Source: Phoronis australis
Lineage: Eukaryota; Phoronida; Phoronidae
Length of the DNA stretch: 64,000 nucleotides
Direction: 5' to 3'
NCBI GenBank assembly: GCA_002633005.1
Contig: NMRA01000256.1
Location: forward strand, 200,784-264,783
Of the stretch, positions 10,701-22,700 are shown piece after piece (positions within the stretch are counted from its first letter, which is position 1; each line of letters starts with the position of its first letter). Below the pieces are notes generated by a model. It did no database searches and was not told where the DNA came from. It saw nothing but the letters and a program-made list of their open reading frames with translations. The position numbers and the translations under genes were made by a program.

Positions 10701-13700
10701 GCATTTACTAATAGCAATGATAATAATAATAACATTTTAAGTTCTACAAGATGAGGACAAACTATTTCAATTATGCATCTTTCTTGTCATTTACTTACAT
10801 AAGGGTGCATGTCGGCGTGCTAATGTTAGGCAATATTCCATCGCAGAATGTGGCAAATTTCACCCACGTTTTCCACTCAGTGGCCAGATTGTTTCTGTAC
10901 TGAATTGTCGCTGAACGATAGCTACTCTTGAGCTTGCTGTGGTATGAAACTGAGGCCACTAAGACAATAACCTACACAACAGAAGACAAGCACATAGATC
11001 ACTATCTGTCGCTAAGGACTCTTCGTAAGTTAACCAACATGTATTTGTTCCCAATGAGATTAAAGACAGAGAAATGATTCAACGGTGTGATTTCTTACCT
11101 CAAAATCCTGTTTCAAGTCCATAACGATACTGGCATTATTCATGTACGAGCTGGTCCATGTTGTATTCTGGCCGTCGTTGATCAGAGACGGGGTGCTGTC
11201 GTAAGCGAGTCTCGAAACAACGTTGGAGATTTGTGGAAAATCGTTAGTCGCACACAACGTGTCATTCAAGAACTAGAAAGGTCATCAGAAGATAAGTCAT
11301 CAATCGGTTATTGTAAGAAATGTTTGGCGTAAACTCTCTCCAGGTTTATGAAAAATAACCTTCTGATGCCAAATTGATGCAAATCCTGTCTTGAACTCAC
11401 CTTAACAGCAAAAAGAGAACTTCGGCAATATTCCACGGCAGATTGATCCGGAGACAGTTTCATGGAAAGTGACTTAAGTAAGACAGAAATTTGATCTTAC
11501 GCACCATAAAACGTATTATAAAAATTAAATCTCGCTTGACCAAAAATGCCAAGTCTGTCAGAATATACCCGTAACTGCTAGTGACTGAGAAAATTTCTAT
11601 GAATTATTTCAAGACTATGATGTTATACAGTTAAATCATCATCAAGCCACCGTGAAGAGGGAGCTTAAGATGACATCTGTGGAGAAGTCTTAAAGTCACT
11701 TTTCAATTTTGCTTCTATAGCTTAGGGACGTTCAACTAATATATAGGCTACAGATACGACGTTAATTTCTAAAATATAACTACAACACTGTACGTGTGCT
11801 TATTCACACGTGTTAGTCAAGTTATCTTATTTCAATTCTTGACAGAAACTTCCAGTGCTATTTTAAACTACGGAAGTGGTAGATTTGTATGACACAGCAA
11901 TGACTGCACTTTATGGGGGCAATAAACCTTCCTACTACCACAAAACCAATTTGCTTCACACGACTTTCCGTAATGAAATTGGTCTCAAACTGCTCACATT
12001 TGACGTTGAAGTTGATTTACTTGAGAAAACTGATAGCTTGCTGTTGCTTGAGACAAGGCTCTGCAAATTGTCTTGTCACGGCGGGTCATTTTATGCACTT
12101 AACATGTTCGCAACGAACAACTATCTTCAAGTTCTTTGCAAATCAGAAATCATTAGCCCATCTCATTCAGAACAATTTGAGATCAATTTTACATTGGTAA
12201 ATGGTCTCAATCAAAAGTTCGTTTGTTAGAAGAAAGACGGAGTCGTAACTCCTTGAAAGGGACATAATGAGGGAGAAAGGTTATGTTTTAAGTCAGCCTC
12301 AGCGCGGAATAGAACATGCAACCTTTGCGTTTGCAGACCAACGCTCGGCTCTCGGAGATAAACACACTAGATAAACGACAAAGTATCTTAAACAGTACAC
12401 ACCATGGATTTTTGCACATTTTGAATTACCGGTGGCCACAGACTGAATGTATGACGTAAAATTTAGCTAAACCCATGTTTATTTTGTGTAATTAGCTCAA
12501 AATTTTGATTTTTCTTTCAATTTTGCCAAATTTCACATTTCCCGCCATGTGACGTCATGGGTTGAACACAAGAGATCAGTGACTAGCATTGAACAATGGC
12601 GGAGACCAGGGAATTTGAAAGTGACGACGATTAAGAGCAAGAATTGAACGAATACTATGAAGAAACGTATGGGAATGGTGGCCAGGATGAGGAAATGGGG
12701 TTGCACGAAAGCGAGAACAAGTTTAATGTGCTTCCGGCTGCGTACTTTTCTACTTTGAGCCTTATGAACTGGATCCTCCCGCGAGAGAAGCGGCCTCGGG
12801 CTCGGCGAGTCAACCCAGTCATCCAACAGACGATCCTGAATTAAGAGCTGATGTTTCTGAATGATAAATATTGTCCTTTATTGAACCAGGCCTTCATCGT
12901 AACGTCTCATGTGACTGGAGTCGAAACACGAGTCCTCAAAGTGGGCAGAACACAGAGTGGCCCCGGACCGAATCGCTTGGTCCACGATGACGTCCCACAC
13001 TCTCGTTCGGCGCACGAAGTCATGCCACTTCTGCGCAACTTTGGTGTCCTTCGGAACACCGAGACGTTTTCCGCCTGGCTGCTGTTGCTGCAGCCTCCGG
13101 AAACACATCTTTTGATCCCTCTACGAACCTTCTCGACGCTAAATGTACTTTGCATTCTCTTCACTCTATACACTTTGTCTCTGATCCGAACGGTATTGCG
13201 AACGACTTGGGTTCAACCCATGACGTTGTACATAATTATTATTTTTTTCAATTTTTGCGTGTTTCTTTGTGAGCTGTGCACTAAAGGCACTGAAATCAAG
13301 TAAGATATAATAATAAAATTTATTTTGAGGTACTAGAGTACGTCATGTTGTGTACACTTTAAACATTTGTATGTGTTCGATACATTGGCCTTAATTACAG
13401 GCCAGCGAATGTGTGGCAGACAACGACGGGAATTGCTGGTTTGTAGTAAGATCGCATAACATCAATCTATTCCGTCCAACAAAAAATCCGAAAATTACTG
13501 TTTTCGGCTGTAAAATCTATAATTATGTCTTCTTCATTTTCGTGTCAATACCTTTGGGAAATCAGGCGGACATCTGCAACTGGCGAGATCCAGCATGCCA
13601 TGGTCTGGAAATGATCCGGAGTAAACTTCTTCGATTTCCCTACTTGTAAGTATTTTCTCGTAAAATCTGAAGTCTTGAATGTGTCCCAGGAAGACGTCTG

Positions 13701-16700
13701 TTAAGAAATAGATAGAAGTGACAAAGCGGTGGCGTTGGGGATTTCATAAGGTACCTCGTATAGGTCTAAAATGTAGGCTACTTGTTATGTAGTCTAGCGC
13801 ACTGCATGAGAAAGAAAGAAGGTGTCTTCAACTATTAATAGGAAACTCATCAAACTATATATTCTAAAAATCCTTCGGAGTCACAGAATTATATTCTGTG
13901 CATGAAAACAATGTTCAGAGGTACCTTATCAAGTGACAGCATTTTTGTCAAATATCACAATTTTAACGGAGATCGCTGTAATTTCCACAAATTCGGGTTT
14001 TTTCGCTCAAAACGTCCAAATTCTGCTGTTTTATCTTATTAGCTACGAAACTGTGTCTGGGATTTCTTATTAAGGCCTTTGAGCTCAAGAAATCCGATGT
14101 CAGATTTTGACGTCTTGATTTCTGACAGCAGATTTCTCGGGCTAAGATGTCCTAAAGCGAAATCACAGACACCATTTTGTACTTATAGAACACAGACACA
14201 GAATTTGAAAATTTCGTTGACGTCGAAATCATATGTACTGTCTCTTTCACTGTTATTGAAGTGGGTGAAGGTTGCGGTGTTCTTTGTGATTGACAGAATT
14301 TTGGCTGTAAGAGTTGCATTTGTTGCATACTGAAATTTGTACCTATTCCTGGTGAGTTGATCGACTCTCTTGACAAATGACTGGAGAGTTCTGAACATGC
14401 AGTGCTTGGCCCTTCTTCCGTGCTTGGTGTAGCTATTGGAGACAGATTCGGGGTTGTGATGTCGGTGTCTGTTGCGTAATAAGATATTATCGATTCCACT
14501 TGTAGTTGGTGAATGTTTCATTGGTGTTTTTGAGTGCCGTCAGAATTTGGTGTGTATGGCTTACATCTGTTGCTGTTGTATGTTGAAAGAAAGTGCTCCC
14601 TGCTCGTGATGAAATTTGTTCTGATACACCAGAGCTAGTTCTCTTAGCGAGTACTGATTTCTGAACTGGAAGTGGATATAAACTTATTAGGTGAGACCGC
14701 TCGCTTTCGTCTTATATTTCTTGTCTGTGGTGTGGTAGACATGCCTAACGCAATATAAAATTATATACTTTTCATAAGTTTCAAAAAATAATTTAAACAT
14801 GTAACGGTTCTTTGTCAGCAGCTGTAAATAAACGTGATTCAAATGCAACACTTTTGGAGACGGGGAAAAGCATTGTATTACACTGTTTTAACAAAAGATC
14901 TCCAGGTTGTTTCAGAGCACAAGTGGGGTGTTTTCGATAAAAAAAATCTTACCGTCCGGCTTTATGTATCCGGCTAGAGTAAATGTTTGATTATCAGAGA
15001 TCCATGCGTCAGATTTTAATAAATCCCTCTTGTGCCAGGTCTGCACTCCGTCGATGGATACCGTTACGTCTGGAAAACTGAACTGTAATTGGGAGAATGT
15101 TGTAGCATGAAAATGGAGAACAACAAACAATTTTATAGCTTTTTAAATTTCAGTTTTTAAACAGGAACAACGCAGGAACTTTGAAATGCGCCCACGCCAG
15201 CATTGCAAACGGTGTGGTTCTTGGGATGTTTACTTGTACCATAAAAATGGATGGCTCAGAATACCCTGAACTCATCCGAAAATGGTAAGGTGTCGTCATC
15301 TCTACCTGCTTTCAAGTTAAAAGGAATACAATTGCAAGGTTTCAAAAACATCTTGGAAGAGGTTTAGGAGATACAGCCATAGATGCGAAAAATGTCACTA
15401 CGGGGCACCACAGTAGTTGTAACCGCTTGCTTGAAAATCTACGTCAGTCATGCTGTTGTCATTAGGAACACATCTACCAATTTTCATGATAATCTGCACG
15501 GTTTGGCAGATACAGAAGAAAATGACAAAAACAGATTAATAATAATTAAATGGTCACTAGATGGCGCAAAATCCGAAAACAGGAACATGTCATCGGTTCT
15601 TTAACAGAAAGCAATTTACCTAATTTCATAAAAATCTATCAAGGAGCTCCAGAGAATGAGAGTAAAACGAAAAAAATGAAATTGCCACTAGGGGGTACAC
15701 CATTCGTCGGATCCGTTTGAAAACCGTTGTCAACTTCATATAAATATACTTGCTAAATTCAATAAAGATCCTCTAGAGGGTTTAGGATATACAGTCATGG
15801 GCGTAATAACTGCCCTGGAGAGACGCCACGGAACTCAAAGTCTTCGGAAAATCATCGTCAGCCGCCCTCTTCACAGTAGGAACATATACTGTACGTCAAA
15901 TTTTACTATCATCCTTAGAGTGCTTAGGCTATTAGAGGAGCAGACGCTAAAAACAGACTAGAAAACAGTAAAAATTGTCCCTAGGTGTAGCAATGAATCC
16001 ATCCAAAAACGGGAGGATAGCGTCACCTTCTTAATAAATACACATCTGCCAAATTACATGAAATTTCGCTGAGGACATTTGAAGATACCGAGCTAAACGT
16101 AAAAAATAAAAATCGCCACAAGGGGCACAACAGTAGCCCGATTCGTCCGAAAGTCATCATCATTCGTAGACAACTTCACCTAAATACACTTGCTGAATTT
16201 AATAAAGATTCTACAGACGTTTAGGATCGAGATACAGACATGGGTGCAAAAACAAACAAAGCTGATACCAGTAGGCGTCACAGTAGTCAAAGTCGTCGGA
16301 AAATCATCATTAGCTGCCCTCAGGACAGTAAGAACATATATACCAATTTTCACAATCATCCTTAGAGTGGATTGATTGATAGAGGGGCGGACGCCAAAAA
16401 CAGTAAAAACTGCCATTAGGTGACATGACATACCTCAAATCCACCTGAAAATGGAAGGATAACATCATCTCACAAACAGATGCCTAGCTGTCAAATTTAT
16501 GAAAATCCATTAAGGACCTCCGAAAAAACAGAGGTAAACGTAAAAAATTAAAATTGCCACTAGGGAGCACACCGGTTGTCGGATCGGTCAGAAAGTTCGC
16601 TCATGAAGTTCTATCTAAGAACAGAACATATCTGCAAAATTTCAGTAACATGCATTGAAGGGTTTTGGAGATAGAGTACCGGACGACGGACGTCCAACGG

Positions 16701-19700
16701 ACGCCAGACCGACACCGGAAGGACGCCGGCCGGACGCCGGACCGACACCGGACGGACGTCGGACCAACGCCGGATTGACGGAGATGACGGCATAATGCGC
16801 TCACATATAAGTATAGCTGCACCAAAAAATGCTAGTACATTGTTAGTCATCATCTCATATTCGATGTTGCTTTGGTACAGATGAACTATGTGCCCAGTCG
16901 TATTCATTACCACTTTCTCACCATTCGGCAACTTTATCGCCAGTGAGCATCCCCATTCACCACACCTGCAAAGACCGTACAAAAATGAAACAGGCGATAC
17001 AATGGTAGTCATATATGTTCAAAAGTCTGTTGTCACGTTCACAAAAATGCACAGGCCAACTTTCACAGCTGCGGATGCTACAAAACCAAACTGCCACTAG
17101 GGGGCGCCGCAACAGTCAAACTGTCTAAAAATTGCAAACCATGCTCTTCCCAGTATGAACACATTTACCAAGAAAACAAAATTGCCACTAGGAAGCGCTA
17201 TAGTAGTTGGTGTTGTCAAAAATCGTCGTCAGCCGTCCTCTGCCCAGTAAGAGCATATATGTCAATTTTCATAACCGGCAGACAGAGGCGCGGCCGCCAA
17301 AACAGACTCAAAAATAATAAAAACGGTTACTAGGCGGCGTGCACTACGTCAAATCCATCTGAAAACGGAAGATGCCATCACCTCTTTAATAGAAATCTAT
17401 TTGGCAAATTTCATAAGAGTCCGTCAAGTTACTCCAAAAATACAGAGGAAAACGGGAAAATAAATTTGCCACTAGGGGGCACAGCGGTCGTTGGATCCGT
17501 CCAAAAGACATCGTCACCAATTGTCACCTTTATGTAAAACCACTTGCCAAATATAACAAAGTTCTTGCCGAGGGTTTAGGAGATACAGCTATGAATGCAA
17601 AAAAACTGCCACTGGGAAGAGACGCTGTAGTCGGAACTATCCGAAAAACATCGACAGCCGTCTTCTGTCAAGTAAAAAAATGTATGCCAATTTTCATGAT
17701 TACCTTTACAGTGGTTTGGCGTCTAGAGGGTATCACGGGAAAACAGTAAAAATGGCCAATGTGTGGCTCAAAATACGTCGAATCCATTACAAAACGTAAA
17801 GTTGGCGTCATTTTCGTAATAGCTACCTAACTAATTACCAAATTTCATGAAAATCCCTCAAGGAACACCGAAGATAACAGAGGCCACCGTGATTCAAAGA
17901 GCATCTGAAACTAGACAAACCAACAGCCGTAGGGGGAACATATTTTGGCGACTGGGCATTCCATCTCTCTTGCGTCATCCAGGATCCTAGCCAGGGAACA
18001 AAATTGGCATACTCGTAAGCTCAAAGAGGCCATAAACATCACCAGTCAACGCCCTCTCTTGAACCGGGACCGAGGANTTACCCCCCCCCCCCCCTGTACT
18101 ACAGCATTCTTAAAGGCGGGAAATCCCTCATTCATCGATAAAGACCTGGCGGACCAGGTTGAAACGTCTGAAAACAACATACCTCGTCTTTAAGTAAGTG
18201 ACCTTCTTATGTACTACAATGCCTCTAGAGACCAATGACGAACCTATTCTCCAGGACCGAACTTATCACAACCGAGGTAAAACATTGATTGACTCGACAG
18301 CTCACACAAATTATATGAATAGAAAAGGCGCGTAACTCTTGACTCCAAAAACGTCCCTTCCGGAGTATAGCACGAGTAATTAATTGCATTACGAGAAGCC
18401 GAAATTAATTGAAAAGTATGTCTGGGATAATCAACTAACCTTATTTTTACTGAAAATGACATGAAAAGAGGTTGCCTTCACCTTTAAATTCCACATTCAA
18501 ACTTTCTACTTCAATACGTTTATTGGGCTAAATTCTTAAAGGAGCATGCCACCCAAAAACAATCTAATTTGTATCAATTTAGATCGAGTAGTTCTACTCC
18601 ATAACGACACGTACGGAGGCAAACGGAGGTGTTGAAATTATCCAATGACGTCATCGGTTTCACACGCAGTCTGTTCAGCAGTTCACAACACGGGTTACTG
18701 GTGTCAGCTTATCGCTTGAAGACATCGTTTAACACCAATAAATCATCAAACTTCGATGTAAAATCCTTAAAAATACACCGAGTTCTTATAAAAACGTGTC
18801 GTTTTATTTCGCTCTTACGGATTTATTGGTACTTGGACACACCGTAGCTTACAAAGTTCGGCAGGCCAATAAGGTCCGTAGCAGGAGTTTGGGGTCTGTT
18901 CGGAGATAATTTCGAAGTATTTTCCGTAAGATACAGACAGGAGAACCTAGATCTGTGTTGTTTAGACTTGTGATTTTTGGAGTTCTAAACACAAAACGCT
19001 TGTTATCCTGGCCAGTGGCTCCGAGCTCGATCAGGCCCGTCATGGCCGGCCGGATTGACTCCGAGTCGTTATCCCGGCCAGTGGCTCGGAAACTGATCAG
19101 ACATCACGAACATAAACCAGCCAAAGTTCAGTGGAAACTAAACTTCCAGTCAATAAAATACTATACTAGTGAGCCAAAGTAATATGCACCTGATTATGTT
19201 GGTGAATTAGCCACGAAACTGCAAATCTACTTACTCGTCGGGGCCGCGAATTCAGGTTCCGCTTTGGCCACAGCACCGTCAGGGCAGAAGTTGTACATTG
19301 ACAATCATTATTTGAGTAATGTAAATGTAAATAAAGATTCCCCTAACACCTGGCCGTGAGATGGAAATCGAGTTGTTTCACAACAGTTTCTGCCAGCAAA
19401 CACTAAATTAGCATGAGCTCAGACGGCCTCGGTGTCTCGTCAATTAGTTTTATTGCACCTAAACCCGGTAACGCCGTGATTTATTCATTGCTGGCTTCTC
19501 AAATCATTTGCACTCACGAACACTCCAAAGGTATTACAAATTGCATCTAATGAGACAGACTTTGTTTCAGTTTTATATAAGTATTGGTTAGGGTGAGAAT
19601 AATTCATTTTGAAACAGAACGCTCATTAATAAACGCCAACATGGCAACTCGCAATCCCGACTTAGGACGAGCTAGAGCTCATCAGTCCCGACTTCACAGG

Positions 19701-22700
19701 TGGATCGTTAAGTTTTACAGGTTATCAATTCGAACAGGAATACAGTGATGAAGAAATACTAAAGAGGCGCCGTGAACAAGCTCAGACAACGGAACGTATG
19801 GAGTTTTCTGGTAAGCCGGCATTCGTCAGGCACTGTTGACGTCTGCAGGCCACAGACACGGAGATGTTTCACGGCCTCATACTTGCTATTTACAGCGTAC
19901 ATTTCATTCTTCACTATCATGAGTCACTTCCTAAGCATTTCGGACTCTCGAGGAAGTAAAAAAGCGATATACCCGCTTTCCTCGCAGCTGCTTAGTTCGG
20001 ACAAGCCGGAACGATGCACCGCAACATAGCGGCATTCACTCTGCATATGAACCACTGACGTCGCTAGCGTCGTTTCTCACTCGTTCCTCGCAGGTTAACG
20101 CGACACCTCTTGGCAAGGCAAGGTCGACCGTACACGAGGCGAAATGGATATAGACCGATTAAGACGGCAAAAAATAGGTAAATCGGGTGGCATTCTCCTT
20201 TAAGTTTTAAAAATAGGCTACTCGTCGAAACGCACAGACTTGGCAATATGTTTTGCTCAAAATCACTACCTAAATTGTAAATTATAAACTCATTTACATT
20301 ATGCAAAATAATAACAACGCTTCCATGCAATCACAGACAATGAAAATGGCCCTCCGAATGATTATTCAGTGGTTCACCCACAAAAGTGGTGTCAAAATTC
20401 TCCACTTTTGAAGGGGCTAGCTAGCGCGTGCAAACTTAGGCCTCTTTTATTCATTTTTCTTGGGCTCTCTCAGATTGATGTTTGAAATTAATTAAGATAA
20501 TTTAGTCCTCATTTCAGGGTTTCGTATTTAGATAGTTGAATGCTAAAATTCCGTAACGAATGTACCTTTCATGTGTCACGTACCCGCGATCTGATTTTGT
20601 CAAGCCGAAATCGTATAGTTCAAACTTCAATAAGTAGTGTTAGCGGTGATGTATCTTTCGGTGAAGCATAGAACTCTAGCCAGGACTGGAGTTCTACAGT
20701 TGAAGCAAATAATCACCTTCATCTAGCCCATGTAGAATTAGGAATGCATGCTCGACGTAAACGAATTCTGCCACCTTAAACAATGGTTTCTACATGTGGC
20801 ACTGCCTGAGGCACTGTCGTTCCAAGTCGTCAACTGCAAACCACGATAAAATTGTAACCTCAGGACTGTCATCGGAAATGAGAGGGTCTCGGAAATATAC
20901 TTGCTAGAGCTGAAAGTTGGATTATTATTCCGTGTGCTGTGTGTGTAGAGATGACAACATCAGATAAACATCGCCCTGATTATTTCCAAACGTTTTCGTA
21001 ACCCCAACGTCACGGGCTCGTACATCAAGATAATTTTAAGAAAGGTATTAACCTGTCCATTTGAAAAGATTAAGTGTGCGTATCTTATGTTCGAAAAGAG
21101 GCTCTAACAATCAACGAAGCAGGATATGTACGTCTGCTTTCTTCGTACAAAAATAATTGCCAAAATTTACTTTTGTTTTATTCAAAGGTTTTTTATCTTG
21201 CTGCAAATCATAGCCAGTTACTGAAATATTGTTTTATGACGTCCGATGTAGGTTGCATAAAAGCTATACCTTGAATATGATTAATGGCGTGTCATGATAC
21301 CATTATTGAGCAATGTACTGGACGTCATGCAAAAATCGAAGTTATCCAGCTGATAAGTTATAAAGTTTCATGTAACCCAACCTTGCATAGTACAGAACAA
21401 GCTAATGATAAACTACGGTAAATTTTTCTTAATCTTTATCTTTGATGAGAATTTTGACAACGTGAAATTTCACCTGTCCGACATACCGTACGCAATTACT
21501 TTTTACCTGGAGTGTGACGTGAGTCCACCGTCCAAGAACGATCGTCCACAGCATGTCGGTCAGGGTAAATGTTGGATCCTTGACCGAACGCTGCTGCAGA
21601 AGTAGTGTGTCGTTGAGAAGTGAACACTGCATCACCCAAGAGTTCGTTTGGACTGTGAATACGTGGCTGAAAATGTTAAAAGTTGTACGAGTGGTACAAG
21701 CCATTGCCCCGATCACCTTTCAAGTTTATAAAACGTTTGAAATTACAATCCTGACTCGTGTTCGCTATGAAACGCAATTTTAGATTGAGATTGGTTTCAA
21801 CAACGTTGGTTTACACAGAATGTGATGAAATTAAATTAATAAAAACACAACCGAACATGACGCATATCACTACCGTACTAGTGCTGCAGATAAAAAGCGA
21901 TTCTATTGAAACTTCAGCAGGGATAGATGCAAGAAACTCAACGAAAAGCAAAATCACTCATGATCACTCATAATGACGTGAGTGAAAGGTATCGTGCAAT
22001 GATGACAGGCACTAAAATAATTGGTTAGTAAGGTTGCAATGTTGAATTATGGGATATAATTTAGTATTTCCGTTCCATAAGCGAAGAATTCTCACCGCAA
22101 GAGCTTCACGAGTATCATGAGTCTACGGAAGGGTACGCACCCCAAAACACGAATTGCAAATGCCAATCAATGCTCGAGTTTTCTGCTATTATTTATCATG
22201 GAGCTTTCCCGTTGTTTTTCAAAACCGCCTCAAAGCAGAAAACGCAAGCCGTGTTTTGTGTAACAGATTAGTAGCCTACTGTGTTTTTCAGGTCTTCATT
22301 TGAAGAATAAATTAAGTATGCATACCGTGTAATATTGTCTGTGATATTGTGTTTTATCCAAAAGGTCGCCGTCGACTGTTGTCCGATAATAGAATGATTC
22401 ATTTTAATAGGCTTTTCTACGCAACGCGTTATTCCGCTGTAGTAAAGTGCCTGTCCTGTGCTCCTGCTTCTCACAGTCGCCCCACAGCTCCACTTTGACG
22501 AAGTAAGTACGTCGATGTATTTCGGTGTAGACGTTCTTGTTGTACACACCTTGGGGCTGCAGTTTAGTTTCCTTTGTTGGCTCAAGATGACTTCTCCAGA
22601 ACAGGAGACAGAAGCGCCGTCTGGATTCTCGTTTACAACCACCGGCTTACCGAGAGCCACGTTGAATTCTCGAGGATACCACAGACCGGACGCGGAACCA

